Shown: piece after piece, positions 45,394-54,940 of the stretch
Layout: the number at the start of each line of letters is the position of its first letter
Numbering within the stretch: the first letter of the stretch is position 1
Assembly: GCA_022760435.1 (NCBI GenBank)
Contig: JALEFY010000007.1
Location: forward strand, 124,001-188,000
Source of the DNA: Neomegalonema sp.
Lineage (GTDB): Bacteria > Pseudomonadota > Alphaproteobacteria > Rhodobacterales > Rhodobacteraceae
Direction of reading: 5' to 3'
Length of the DNA: 64,000 nucleotides
Made by a program: the position numbers and the translations under genes
The notes under the pieces: generated by a model
Told to the model about the DNA's origin: nothing
The model's database searches: none
Seen by the model: the letters and a program-made list of their open reading frames with translations, nothing else

Positions 45394-46299
45394 ATGATGA
45401 CGCGCCGGGGTTTTCTCAAGTCTCTCCTTGGACTGGGCCTGAGCGGCATGGCGCTTGGCGGATATGCCGTGGCTGCCGAGCCCTTCCGCCTGCGGGTTCA
45501 ACGCTACCGGCTCACGCCGAAAAGCTGGCCATCGAACTCGCCTTTGCGCATCGCCGCACTGGCGGATCTGCATGCCTGCGAGCCCTGGATGAGCCCCGCC
45601 CGCATCGCTTCAATTGTGGCAAGAACCAACGCGCTGGCGCCGGATCTGATCGTACTTTTGGGCGACTATACGACGGGCCACCGTTTCGTGCGCCGCACCC
45701 TTGACCCGGATGACTGGGCTGCTCCGCTGGGGTCGCTGCGCGCCCCGCTCGGGGTGCATGCGGTGCTTGGCAATCACGACTGGTGGGAGGATCAGGGCGC
45801 CCAGGCGCGCGGCGGCGGTCCGCTTGAAGCGCGTTTGGCGCTCGAGCGCGCAGGGATCGCGGTGTATGAGAATGACGCTGTCAGGATCAAGGCACCCTGG
45901 GGAGGCTTCTGGCTGGCAGGGCTCGGCGATCAGCTCGCGCTGGTGCCGGGGCGCAAATGGGGCCGGTTCGTCATGCAAGGCCGCGACGATCTGCCGGGTA
46001 CGTTGGCGCAGATCCGGGATGACGCGCCGGTGATCCTGATGGCCCATGAGCCGGATATCTTTGCCAAACTCCCCGCCTCGCAGGTGGCGCTGACCCTGTG
46101 CGGGCACACCCATGGCGGACAGGTTCGCCTGTTCGGCCACGCGCCGGTCGTCCCTTCCGCCTATGGCAATCGCTACGCCTATGGCCATGTCCACGAGCGC
46201 GGCAATGATCTCATTGTCTCGGGCGGGCTCGGATGCTCGGTATTGCCGGTCCGCTTCGGCATGCCGCCAGAGATCGTGCAGATCGACATCACAGCCTGA
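45394..46299 (+). CDS. Tat-exported metallophosphoesterase
   Basis: 301 residues. The N-terminus MMTRRGFLKSLLGLGLSG has a twin-arginine motif and a hydrophobic core, so export by Tat is expected. Calcineurin-like motifs: ADLHACE, LLGDYTTG, GNHDWWED, MAHEPD and GHTHGGQVRLFG, which together build a two-metal site. It resembles YkuE/YaeI-type phosphodiesterases acting on UDP-diacylglucosamine or phospholipids, but substrate is open. Confidence 0.9.
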   Translation: MMTRRGFLKSLLGLGLSGMALGGYAVAAEPFRLRVQRYRLTPKSWPSNSPLRIAALADLHACEPWMSPARIASIVARTNALAPDLIVLLGDYTTGHRFVRRTLDPDDWAAPLGSLRAPLGVHAVLGNHDWWEDQGAQARGGGPLEARLALERAGIAVYENDAVRIKAPWGGFWLAGLGDQLALVPGRKWGRFVMQGRDDLPGTLAQIRDDAPVILMAHEPDIFAKLPASQVALTLCGHTHGGQVRLFGHAPVVPSAYGNRYAYGHVHERGNDLIVSGGLGCSVLPVRFGMPPEIVQIDITA

Positions 46300-46306
46300 G
46301 CCGCAC

Positions 46307-46987
46307 TCAGGAGAGCGGAAAGGCGGCGTCGAATTCGGCTTGCCCCGCGCGGGAGAAGCGGATGACCCGCGTGCCCTCCACCCGCCGCGCCCAGCCCAGT
46401 TCTTCAAAACGGGCGAGCAAGGCCCGCCCGACGACCCCGGCCAGATGCGACCGGCGCGCGCTCCAGTCGAGGCAGGCCCGGCATAAGGGGCGCGAGGGCA
46501 GATCCTTGGGCAAGGCAAGCCCGAACTGCGCCAAAAACACCGTCCCGGCATCGCTGAGCCGCACATTCTGCGCATCCCCGATCAGGAGCCCGCGCGCCAT
46601 CAGGCTGTCAAAGACCTGCACCCCGCGCGCGCCCGCCAGATGATTGTAGCACACCCGCGCCTCGCGCAGGGCCGGGTCCTTTGGTCCGGTGCGCGTACGG
46701 GCATGGCCGCGTGCGATCGCGAGCCCCATCATCGCCTCGAGCATCTGCGCCACATCCGGGCTCTCGAGCGAGAAATAGCGGTGCCGGCCCTGTTTGCGCG
46801 GACGTATGAGGCCACCTTCCTCGAGCTTGGCCAGATGCGCGCTGGCGGTCTGGGCGGTGATGCCAGCCTCGCGCGCCAGTTCCCCGGCCGAGAGCGCCTT
46901 ACCGCTCATCAGGGCGGTGAGCATATTGGCCCGCGCCGGATCCCCGATCAGGGCGGCGAGGCGGGCGATGTCCGGTCCTTCCTTCAT
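46307..46987 (-). CDS. ArsR-family helix-turn-helix regulator
   Basis: 226 residues: a winged HTH (about 8-80: SAGELAREAGITAQTASAHL) fused to a longer C-terminal domain (about 110-225) with RPLCRACLDWSARRSHLAG. This double-length type is often called YdfF-like; the conserved C-terminal Cys pair may sense a ligand. It is divergent from the two small dimeric alpha-beta-barrel genes and probably regulates them. Confidence 0.88.
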   Translation of the reverse strand: MKEGPDIARLAALIGDPARANMLTALMSGKALSAGELAREAGITAQTASAHLAKLEEGGLIRPRKQGRHRYFSLESPDVAQMLEAMMGLAIARGHARTRTGPKDPALREARVCYNHLAGARGVQVFDSLMARGLLIGDAQNVRLSDAGTVFLAQFGLALPKDLPSRPLCRACLDWSARRSHLAGVVGRALLARFEELGWARRVEGTRVIRFSRAGQAEFDAAFPLS

Positions 46988-47062
46988 GCTTCGATCTTGA
47001 ACGAAACATTCACCCGTCGCAAGGCGCTAGGCTGGGCGCATCATCCAGCAAGGAGACCGAAG

Positions 47063-47392
47063 ATGATCACCTGTTTCATTCGCTACGAGATCGAGCCGAC
47101 CAAGAAGGCGCAGTTTGTCGATTACGCCCGGAACTGGGGCCAGGCGATCCCGCGTTGCGGTGCCGATCTGATCGGCTATTTCGCCCCGCATGAGGGCTCG
47201 TCCACCCTCGCCTACGGCGTCTACAGTATCGAAAGCCTCGCCGCCTATGAGGCCTACCGCGCCCGGCTCGCCGCCGATCCGCTGGGCCGGGAGAACTATG
47301 AGTTCGCGCAGAAGGAGAAATTCCTGCGCCGCGAGGATCGCACCTTCCTGACCCTCGCCTCGGGTCCGCATGCGCCGCGGGTGATCTCATGA
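47063..47392 (+). CDS. NIPSNAP-family protein
   Basis: 109 residues of dimeric alpha-beta-barrel fold, starting MITCFIRYEIEPTKKAQF with AGGAG just upstream. The family occurs beside ArsR-type regulators and monooxygenase-like proteins. Its stop overlaps the next gene's start by 4 bases. Function unknown, possibly redox or aromatic-compound related. Confidence 0.88.
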   Translation: MITCFIRYEIEPTKKAQFVDYARNWGQAIPRCGADLIGYFAPHEGSSTLAYGVYSIESLAAYEAYRARLAADPLGRENYEFAQKEKFLRREDRTFLTLASGPHAPRVIS

Positions 47393-47739
47393 TCGCGGTC
47401 ATTTTCGAGGTTCTCCCGCGTGAGGGGCATCGCGATGCTTATCTCGGCATTGCTGCCGATCTGCGCCCGCTGCTCGAGCAGATCGACGGGTTCGTGTCGA
47501 TTGAGCGCTTCGAGAGCCTGAGCGCGCCGGGCAAGATCCTGTCGCTCTCCTTCTGGCGTGATGAGGCGGCGCTGGCGGCCTGGCGGCAATTGCCCGAGCA
47601 CCGGGCGGCGCAAGGCGCAGGGAGGGGGGAGCACTTCGCCGATTACCGCCTGCGCGTGGCCGGGGTGATCCGCGATTACGGCATGTGTGAGCGCGATCAG
47701 GCGCCGCAGGACAGCCGGGCGGTGCATGAGCACAAGTGA
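47389..47739 (+). CDS. antibiotic biosynthesis monooxygenase-like protein (ABM domain)
   Basis: 116 residues, starting MIAVIFEVLPREGHRDAYLG; the conserved FVSIERFESLSAPGKILSLS and SFWRDEAALAAWR segments identify the ABM/YcnE-type fold. It overlaps the NIPSNAP gene by ATGA. Probably a cofactor-free oxygenase or a heme-degrading relative; both are conjecture. Confidence 0.88.
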   Translation: MIAVIFEVLPREGHRDAYLGIAADLRPLLEQIDGFVSIERFESLSAPGKILSLSFWRDEAALAAWRQLPEHRAAQGAGRGEHFADYRLRVAGVIRDYGMCERDQAPQDSRAVHEHK

Positions 47740-47839
47740 GGCGCGCGTGAGGAAAACCCCGCCCAGCGCCACCTGCGCCCTTGTTTGGCGCCGCCGCCTC
47801 GCGTTACCGTGATCGCGGTTAACAGGAGGCGAAAGGCCG

Positions 47840-48325
47840 ATGCGCGCGGGTTGGAACGGATTGCCCAAAAGACTGAGATGGGGGGCAGCGCTCGGGCTGG
47901 CGCTGCTGCTGAGTGGATGTGGGGTCGGTCGGTGGTTTGCCTCCGACGATCCCGCTCCGGCTTCGGTGGCAGAGCCGAACCGCCCGTTGCAATACCGCAT
48001 TGACAGCGCTCAGAGCCGGGCGGATCTGGCCGAGGCGCTCGCTCAATATGCGCTGAAATGCTGGATCCGGCGTGACCCGACCTACCGCATCGCCGGGCCG
48101 AGTGATGAAGGGCGCCTGCATCGCCTCGCCCTTGTCCGCCTGCCGCTCGATGAGGATGGCAAGCCCAAAGGACCCGCCATCACCGCTCTGGTGCTAAAGA
48201 TCGCGCAGCTCGCCCCGCCGCAATATCAGATCGACGCGAGCGGGCCGCTGGCCAACCCGGCTTACGCGGCGAAGATAAAGTCTGGCATTTCGGCGGCGGC
48301 TGTGGGCAGTCTGGCCTGTTCATAA
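47840..48325 (+). CDS. hypothetical lipoprotein
   Basis: 161 residues with signal peptide and lipobox LLSGC (Cys27). The mature part contains two further Cys and a mixed fold. No family recognised. Confidence 0.75.
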   Translation: MRAGWNGLPKRLRWGAALGLALLLSGCGVGRWFASDDPAPASVAEPNRPLQYRIDSAQSRADLAEALAQYALKCWIRRDPTYRIAGPSDEGRLHRLALVRLPLDEDGKPKGPAITALVLKIAQLAPPQYQIDASGPLANPAYAAKIKSGISAAAVGSLACS

Positions 48326-48327
48326 AG

Positions 48328-48402
48328 GGGCTTCCCTTCCCCGCCCTTCCCTTCCCCGCCCTTCCGTTTCCTGCCCCTCTGTTTCCTGCCATTCCGTTTG
48401 CT
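48328..48402. repeat. five-copy 15-bp pyrimidine repeat
   Basis: Units start at 48328, 48343, 48358, 48373 and 48388, of the type GCCCTTCCGTTTCCT, degenerate but in strict 15-bp register. It sits between a lipoprotein stop and a thioesterase start, in the leader of the latter. Confidence 0.88.
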
Positions 48403-48428
48403 GCCAAGCATCGCCATACGAGAGAGCC

Positions 48429-48866
48429 ATGAGCCAGTTTCAGCCCCGCAATCCCGATTTTGAAACCCGTCTGCGCGCCAGCTTTTCCCGTCAGCGCGCC
48501 ATGCAGAGCATCGGTATCTCGCTGGTTGAGCTCAGCCCCGGCCGGGTGGTTCTGGAAATGCCCTTCAACCCCGATTTTACCCAGCAGCATGGCTATCTGC
48601 ATGCAGGCACCGTGACGACAGGGCTCGATAGCGCTTGTGGCTATGCTGCGTTCTCCCTGATGGCGGCCGATGCCGAGGTGCTCAGCGTGGAGTTCAAGAC
48701 CAATTTGCTGGCCCCTGCGAAAGCGCCGCATTTTCGCTTTGTCGCCGAGGTCGTGAAGGCCGGGCGCACCATCTCCGTTGCTGAAGCGCGCGGCTATGGT
48801 GTGGACGGCGCGCAAGAAAAGCTCATCGCGAGCATGACCTGTACGCTCATGGCCGTGCCCGCATAG
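48429..48866 (+). CDS. PaaI-like hotdog-fold thioesterase
   Basis: 145 residues of hotdog fold. The motif QQHGYLHAGTVTTGLDSACG matches the PaaI/YbdB group: His-Gly in HGYLHAG, and the acid in LDSACG. It should hydrolyse acyl-CoA thioesters. Stands alone. Confidence 0.9.
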   Translation: MSQFQPRNPDFETRLRASFSRQRAMQSIGISLVELSPGRVVLEMPFNPDFTQQHGYLHAGTVTTGLDSACGYAAFSLMAADAEVLSVEFKTNLLAPAKAPHFRFVAEVVKAGRTISVAEARGYGVDGAQEKLIASMTCTLMAVPA

Positions 48867-48926
48867 ATCTGCTCCCGCTCGAAACAGGCGACGGGCGTTC
48901 TTGCGATTACCAGGCGCCTTGGCGGG

Positions 48927-50576
48927 TCAGTACCAGGGCGCCTCGGCGGGCTGGAAACTGTTCGCCTGCGCGCGCATCCACGGCCCCTTGAACCGCTCAT
49001 CCTCCACCGTCCCCTCGAGCAGAGCGCCCGGTTTCATCGGCGGATAGAGCTGCGCGAAATTGCGCGCGGTATTGGCCGAGATCCGCTGCCAGAGGAATTG
49101 CGGCCTAAGCTCGCGCGGGTGATCGAGCCCGGCGGCAGCGATCACCTCGGCGAGCGCTTCCATCGTGTTGTGATGGTAGTTGTAGACCCGCACCGCCTTG
49201 TCCGTCACCACCACCGCGCGCTGGCGCAGCGGATCGGTCGTCGCCACGCCGGTCGGGCAATGGCCGGTATGGCAGCTCTGCGCCTGAATGCAGCCGACGG
49301 CGAACATGAAGGCGCGGGCCGAATGGCAAAACTCCGCCCCCAGCGCCATCGCCCGCACCATGTCAAAGGCAGTCACGATCTTGCCACTCGCGCCGAGCAC
49401 CACCCGCTCGCGCAGCCCGCAGCCGACCAGCGCGTTATGCACATAGCTCACCCCATCGCGCATCGGCATGCCCAGATGGTCGGTAAATTCGAGCGGCGCG
49501 GCACCGGTCCCGCCCTCCTTGCCATCGACGACGATGAAATCGGGGCACAAATCGGTCTCCACCATCGCCTTGCACAGCGACAACACCTGCCAACGATGGC
49601 CGACGCAGAACTTGATCCCGATCGGCTTGCCCCCCGAGAGTTCGCGCAGCTCGGCGATGAATTCGAGCATCTCGATCGGGGTCGAAAAGGCGCCATGGGC
49701 GGCGGGGGACACGCAGTCACGATCCATCGGGACCTGACGGGCCTCGGCGATCTCGCGGGTGATCTTTTGCTGAGGCAAGACGCCGCCATGGCCGGGCTTG
49801 GCACCCTGGCTGAGCTTGATCTCGATCATCTTGATCTGATCGTCGCTTGCGGTCTGGGCGAAGCGCTCGCGCGAGAAATTGCCCTGCTCATCACGGCACC
49901 CGAAATAGCCCGAGCCGATTTGCCAGATCAGATCCCCGCCATGCTCGCGGTGATAGCGGCTGACGCTGCCCTCGCCGGTATCCTGCGCGAAGCGGCCCAT
50001 CTTCGCCCCCTTGTTCAGCGAGCGGATCGCATTGGGGCTGATCGCGCCAAAGCTCATCCCCGAGACATTGAGCACCGAGCTGTCATAGGGTTTGGCGCAG
50101 GTCTGCCCACCGATCCGCACCCGGAACTGATGATCGGCAATCGGGCGCGGGGCCATGGAGTGGTTGAGCCACTCATAAGAACCCGAATACACATCATAGA
50201 CCGTGCCGAAGGGGCGCTTGTCGAGCACATCCTTGGCCCGCTGATAGACGATCGCCCGCTTGTCGCGCGGAAAGGGGCGACCGTCCTTGTCATCCTCGAA
50301 GAAATACTGCCGCATCTCGGGGCGGATCTTCTCAAAGAAATAGCGCAGATGCGCCAGGATCGGATAATTGCGCAAGATCGCGTGCTTGCTCTGGAGAAGG
50401 TCTCGCAGCCCGACCAGCGAAAGAAAGCCGAAAATTGCGGTCGGTATCGCGGCAAGCCAGGCAAGGTCGCGATAGGCGAGCATCGCCGCCCCCCCGAGCA
50501 CCGTCAGGATTATGCTGATCGTGAAGGCCAGATAGCGGCCCTGCAACATCCAGAAGATCGACCCCATCGCTCTCAT
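48927..50576 (-). CDS. FMN-binding glutamate-synthase-family protein
   Basis: 549 residues. Two N-terminal hydrophobic helices (about 10-60) precede a glutamate-synthase-like FMN domain with SGMSFGAISPNA, TGEGSVSRYH, KPGHGGVLP, VDGKEGGTGAAPLEF and a cysteine cluster in CIQAQSCHTGHCPTGVA, likely an iron-sulfur site. No amidotransferase domain, so it is not full GltB. Reaction undefined; membrane-attached oxidoreductase. Confidence 0.9.
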   Translation of the reverse strand: MRAMGSIFWMLQGRYLAFTISIILTVLGGAAMLAYRDLAWLAAIPTAIFGFLSLVGLRDLLQSKHAILRNYPILAHLRYFFEKIRPEMRQYFFEDDKDGRPFPRDKRAIVYQRAKDVLDKRPFGTVYDVYSGSYEWLNHSMAPRPIADHQFRVRIGGQTCAKPYDSSVLNVSGMSFGAISPNAIRSLNKGAKMGRFAQDTGEGSVSRYHREHGGDLIWQIGSGYFGCRDEQGNFSRERFAQTASDDQIKMIEIKLSQGAKPGHGGVLPQQKITREIAEARQVPMDRDCVSPAAHGAFSTPIEMLEFIAELRELSGGKPIGIKFCVGHRWQVLSLCKAMVETDLCPDFIVVDGKEGGTGAAPLEFTDHLGMPMRDGVSYVHNALVGCGLRERVVLGASGKIVTAFDMVRAMALGAEFCHSARAFMFAVGCIQAQSCHTGHCPTGVATTDPLRQRAVVVTDKAVRVYNYHHNTMEALAEVIAAAGLDHPRELRPQFLWQRISANTARNFAQLYPPMKPGALLEGTVEDERFKGPWMRAQANSFQPAEAPWY

Positions 50577-50774
50577 TCCCTCGCGTGAAAATCACTTTTG
50601 TCGCCGCCCAGTGCGTGTTCATCCTACCACATAGCGTGCGCGAATGTCGCAGTCGTGACAAATCGACATAAAAAAATCTGGCGCTCCCGACCTGTCTCCC
50701 TTGGGACGAGCCCGAGGATGACGCCCGAACTGGGGCGGTCGTGGCCCAGAATGGCCAAACGGACGCGCGACGGT

Positions 50775-51659
50775 TCAGCCGAGCTTTTCGGAAGCGTAGC
50801 TGCCCGGGCTGGCCGGGAACACGATGGTCTTGTTGCCATTGAGAAAGGCTCGGCGGTGGATATGGGCGTGAATCGCCCGGGCCAGCACCTGACTCTCCAC
50901 ATCGCGGCCGAGAGAGATGTAATCCTCGGCGCTTTGGGCATGGGTCACGCGAACCGTGTCCTGCTCGATGATCGGCCCCTCATCAAGATCCGCCGTGACA
51001 TAGTGCGAGGTCGCCCCGATCAGCTTCACCCCGCGCTCATAGGCCTGCCGATATGGATTGGCACCCTTGAAGCTCGGCAGGAAAGAGTGGTGGATATTGA
51101 TGATCCGCCCCCTGAGCTTGGTGCACATCTCATCCGAGAGCACCTGCATATAGCGCGCGAGCACCACGAGCTCGGCGCCGGTCTCCTCCACAATCGCCAA
51201 TTGCTGTGCCTCGGCCTGGGGCTTGTTCTCGCGATTGACCCGGACGTGAAAGAACGGGATGTCGTGATTGACCACCAGCTTTTGGTAATCGAGATGGTTG
51301 GAGATCACGCCAACGATATCGATCGGCAAGGCGCCGATGCGCCAGCGGTAAAGCAGATCGTTCAGGCAATGGCCAAAACGCGAGACCATGATCACGGTCT
51401 TCATCTTCTCGGCTTCGTCGTGAAAGCAGGCATTCATGTTGAAGGTGGCGGCACGCTCGGCAAATTCCTCGCGCAAGACCTCGACGCTCACGCCCTGCTC
51501 GCTCTGGAACGTCACCCGCATGAAGAAGGTGCCCCGCTCCAGATCGTCGAACTGAGCGCTATCGGTGATATTGCAGCCTTGATCGGCCAGAAAGGTGGCG
51601 ATGGCAGCAACGATCCCGCGGCGGGAGGGGCATTTGACGGTGAGGATATAAGCGCTCAT
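50775..51659 (-). CDS. purU: formyltetrahydrofolate deformylase PurU
   Basis: 294 residues: an ACT domain (about 5-85) then the formyltransferase fold with SRFGHCLNDLLYRW, ISNHLDY, VLARYMQVLS, NIHHSFLPSFKG (catalytic Asn/His) and ATSHYVTADLDEGPIIEQD (Asp). It hydrolyses 10-formyl-THF to formate and THF. Nearest upstream gap is 300 bases with no riboswitch that I can recognise. Confidence 0.95.
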   Translation of the reverse strand: MSAYILTVKCPSRRGIVAAIATFLADQGCNITDSAQFDDLERGTFFMRVTFQSEQGVSVEVLREEFAERAATFNMNACFHDEAEKMKTVIMVSRFGHCLNDLLYRWRIGALPIDIVGVISNHLDYQKLVVNHDIPFFHVRVNRENKPQAEAQQLAIVEETGAELVVLARYMQVLSDEMCTKLRGRIINIHHSFLPSFKGANPYRQAYERGVKLIGATSHYVTADLDEGPIIEQDTVRVTHAQSAEDYISLGRDVESQVLARAIHAHIHRRAFLNGNKTIVFPASPGSYASEKLG

Positions 51660-51959
51660 GGTCGCTCCGCTAGATATGGCGAGTGCCTCGGCCCGGTGCT
51701 GGACGGTCGGGAGAAGGCGGCTGGAGCGCTTCTTAGGCGATGTTGGCGGCGATGGCTACGGGGCTTGGGTTTGGGTTTGGAGCTTGTGAGCTACAGACTG
51801 AGCGACCGGGCTCTTTGCCGACACTGCCTTTGGGCGCCCCCCAATTTACCCAAAGGGCCACCGAGATCGGGGGGCGTGATCCGCAAAAACGTGGATGCTT
51901 GCAACGGCCAGGACCATGCAATGCGGGGCGGTGCCAGAACCGCCCCGCAGGTTGCGCGA
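51660..51959. other. 300-base intergenic region, purU to acyltransferase gene
   Basis: The region holds an 8-bp inverted pair CCTTTGGG / CCCAAAGG (51827-51834 and 51849-51856, 14-base loop), which may end the acyltransferase transcript, though no U-run follows. No coding frame is convincing. Confidence 0.4.
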
Positions 51960-53777
51960 TCAGGCCGGAACGCGCTGTTCGCTGGTGATCGCCTGCTGCA
52001 CCGGGTTCTCGTCGAGCAATTTGCGCATGTCGCGCAGAGCCGTCTCGATGGCGCGGGCAAAGCGACCGCTATTGGTCATCGGGTGGCTGTTCCAGCTCGA
52101 GATATTGCAGGTGATGGTGCCGCCGCGGATCACATAGCCGATCCCATAGCCATTGGCACAGACCGGGCCAAAGCCGTTGACGATCCCGGCGCTCATCGGC
52201 AGTTGCGCTGTTGAAAGCTCCCAGCCGCGGGTCCAGATCTCTTCCTGAAGCAAGGCCGGTACCGCCACGCCCATCTCACGCGCCATCAGAGTGATGCCTT
52301 GCAGATGGCGATCGACGCCCTGGCCCATTGAGGCTTCCTTGCCAAGCTGGCCGTGCTTGGCGAAGGCCGCCCGCAGCAGATTGGCCGTCTCACCATCGGA
52401 GACCGTGACCGCGTCCATCGCCTCGACAAAGGATTTCGACTCGATGCTGACCGAGCGGATGGTCTCGGTGCGGCCGAGGCGGAACATGCGGGTCTGCGCC
52501 GATTCATAGGTCTTGGGCAGACGGCCATGCAGGCGCTTATAGGCGAGCTGATAGGCGATCTGGACCATCGGATCGGGGCCGGTACCGTAGGTCTTGATCA
52601 GATCCTTGCCGAAATCATCGAAATGCAGGATCTCGATATCGAGATCGGCGTCCTTTGCCTTGAACCAGGCAAGCGCGCTGTCGATGGCCGCCAGCGTATC
52701 TGCGCTGAGATTCCAGCCCAGCTCTTGCGGCTGCGTCAGCAGGGCGCGCACGGTGCCGTGGGGCTCGCCGGTTCGCTCGGCGGCGTAGTCGAAAATGCGC
52801 AGGAACTGCATCCCATCCGCTGGCGAGTGCTCACCGTGATGGGAAACGCGTCCCTTTGCATCCACCGCATAGGAGAACACCTTGTCCATCCAATGCGTGT
52901 AGCCGCCGGTGCCGTTGATGGCGAAACGTGCGGTGCCGTTGAAGGTGTCATAGGCCTGCTCATCGAAGCTGACGATAAAGACGGCCTTCTCGATCGCGTC
53001 CAGCGTCGCGGCATTGATCGGGTCGGCCTTCATCCGCGCCCGCTCCATGGCCCAGACCGGGCGGCGTTCGGTGGTCAGGACCGCGACGGGAGGCGGCACA
53101 TCCGCCTGCGCGCGCGCATGATCGATGCAGCGCTGGAACTGGGCCGCCAATTCGGCAATCGACAATGCCCGGCCCGAAGCATCGAGCGCATCGATCTTGT
53201 AGAAACGCCCACGCACCATCACCACGATGTGGCGCGCCTCTTCAGGGCTGAAGGTGACCTGAGTGTCGGTCTGGAAGCCAGGCACGCGGGTGCTGGCCAT
53301 GATCTTCTTGAACAGGGTCATGTCGATCGGCTGGCGCGCCTTGCCGACCATATCGGGCTCGATGGTCTCATTGAGCAGGCCAACATGGAAATCGAGCGTG
53401 CGCGCAGCGAGCTCTGCGGCGCGGGTCGCCGGGTCCTCGGCCGGGGTGCGCGCATCGCAAGAAATGCCGAAATTCGAGTTGATCATCACCGGATCGGGAT
53501 ATCCCAGATAGGCGAGCGTATCCCACCACTCGGACATCCAGTTATCCGAGTTTTGCGCCATTTCGGCGAGCTTGGAATGGATCTCTTCCCCGGCGCCGCC
53601 CGGCGCGGTCAATTCTGCCATCAATTGCTCGGTGCGGTTGAAGGCATTGGCATCGAGCAGCGGCCGCACCGAGGCCAGATAGCGCCGCGCGGTGTCGGCA
53701 AGGCTGGGCAGCGGCAGTTGCGGCAGATCATCATAGGTGCTGAACGTGCCGGCATGGCTTGCATTCTGGTCAGTCAT
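51960..53777 (-). CDS. choline/carnitine O-acyltransferase family protein
   Basis: 605 residues, the length of eukaryotic carnitine acyltransferases. The N-terminal DLPQLPLPSLADTARRYLAS is the family's usual opening, the catalytic His317 is in HHGEHSPADGM, and TETIRSVSIESKSF matches the carnitine/CoA-site signature. The enzyme transfers acyl groups between CoA and carnitine or a similar amine. It is uncommon in bacteria, and no carnitine degradation gene adjoins it. Confidence in family high; in substrate low. Confidence 0.9.
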   Translation of the reverse strand: MTDQNASHAGTFSTYDDLPQLPLPSLADTARRYLASVRPLLDANAFNRTEQLMAELTAPGGAGEEIHSKLAEMAQNSDNWMSEWWDTLAYLGYPDPVMINSNFGISCDARTPAEDPATRAAELAARTLDFHVGLLNETIEPDMVGKARQPIDMTLFKKIMASTRVPGFQTDTQVTFSPEEARHIVVMVRGRFYKIDALDASGRALSIAELAAQFQRCIDHARAQADVPPPVAVLTTERRPVWAMERARMKADPINAATLDAIEKAVFIVSFDEQAYDTFNGTARFAINGTGGYTHWMDKVFSYAVDAKGRVSHHGEHSPADGMQFLRIFDYAAERTGEPHGTVRALLTQPQELGWNLSADTLAAIDSALAWFKAKDADLDIEILHFDDFGKDLIKTYGTGPDPMVQIAYQLAYKRLHGRLPKTYESAQTRMFRLGRTETIRSVSIESKSFVEAMDAVTVSDGETANLLRAAFAKHGQLGKEASMGQGVDRHLQGITLMAREMGVAVPALLQEEIWTRGWELSTAQLPMSAGIVNGFGPVCANGYGIGYVIRGGTITCNISSWNSHPMTNSGRFARAIETALRDMRKLLDENPVQQAITSEQRVPA

Positions 53778-54007
53778 TCACTCTCTCCTCAGTTGAATGG
53801 CGATGGTTTACCGGAAACTGTCGGGCGGCGCCAATTGCAACGGCTCCCAAGGCGCCCGATCCCGCCCGGCTCTTCGTGCAATCGGGCCCGCGCTTGCACC
53901 CCACTTGCGACGCCCCCGACCTTGCCCATTTCCCGGACTTGCCCGTTTGCGAACAGGCAAGACATTAACCAGAGCAACTACCATATATTGGGGAGGAATG
54001 CAGAGTC

Positions 54008-54940
54008 TTATCCGTCGCTTGCGGCGAAATGAGTAATCGCCGTGCAAACTCGGGCGAAAAAGTCACGCGCCCTCTCGCTACGGGTGCGTGCGCGCAAGCA
54101 TCCATGGACCAGCCCCGGCGCGACATACCAGCCACTCGCAACACCAGCCGCCCGGAGGCGCTGGCACCAGGCCTCAGGATCATCGCGCAACGGATCGAAC
54201 TCGACACCAAAAGCCAGACAAGGTGCCAGCCCCCGCAAATCGGAATGCGCGAGCGGCGCGAAATCCGGGTCCTGCCACGGCAATGGCGCATCCGCTCCAG
54301 CCCCGATGCGCATGCGCCAATAGATCATCAGATCATCGAGCGAGAGCAGCGGCGCCGTCCGGTGCTCCCCATAGGCCGGTAGCCCCAGCGGCTCTCCGCC
54401 GAGGGAAGGATAAATCAGCACCTGCCCCAGCACCGGGCTTGCCGCCGGCTCATCACGCAAGGCAATCGCTGTGCTGGCCGCCAGATTGCCGCCGACACTA
54501 TCCCCGGCCAGGATGATCGGCCCTTGTTCGGCAATCAGCCGCGCCGCCATGATCGCATCGTGAAGCGCAGCGGGATGCAGATGCTCGGGCACCAGGCGAT
54601 AATCGACCGCGATCACTTCGAGCCCGGTGCGCTGCGCCATCTGCGCGCAGGCATCATCATGACTGTCGAGCCCGCCGAGCGCAAAACCGCCGCCATGGAA
54701 ATAAACAACCCGAACCGCGCTGCGGAGCACGGGCGCGCAATAGTGCCGGACAGGGATGCTCTGCCGTCCCCCGGCAAGCACCTCGTCGCGCACCAGCATC
54801 CCCTCGGGCCGGGGCTCGCGAAAATGCGCCGCCATCGCATCATAGAGCGCGCGCTGTGCTTCGATCGAAAGCGAGGCGGCGTCATCGGGATACAGGGACA
54901 AGGTCTCATCGACAAAGCCCTGGACCTGCGCATCGAGCAT
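54008..54940 (-). CDS. HSL-family alpha/beta-hydrolase (esterase)
   Basis: 310 residues from ATG at 54940 (GGGGGAAAGC upstream; in-frame sequence beyond it lacks family likeness). Oxyanion motif HGGGF (82-86), nucleophile GDSVGG with Ser148, acid in FDPLRDD and His in LVHGC. It should hydrolyse short acyl esters. Downstream of the acyltransferase gene by about 230 bases but on the other side of a gap; operon uncertain. Confidence 0.92.
   Translation of the reverse strand: MLDAQVQGFVDETLSLYPDDAASLSIEAQRALYDAMAAHFREPRPEGMLVRDEVLAGGRQSIPVRHYCAPVLRSAVRVVYFHGGGFALGGLDSHDDACAQMAQRTGLEVIAVDYRLVPEHLHPAALHDAIMAARLIAEQGPIILAGDSVGGNLAASTAIALRDEPAASPVLGQVLIYPSLGGEPLGLPAYGEHRTAPLLSLDDLMIYWRMRIGAGADAPLPWQDPDFAPLAHSDLRGLAPCLAFGVEFDPLRDDPEAWCQRLRAAGVASGWYVAPGLVHGCLRARTRSERARDFFARVCTAITHFAASDG

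Noticed and set aside
49098-50588. Open frame opposite the FMN-binding glutamate-synthase gene
   Set aside because: No motif; complement of conserved FMN-domain sequence.
51660-51959. Riboswitch upstream of purU
   Set aside because: No conserved folate- or glycine-aptamer core could be made out; only one 8-bp hairpin.
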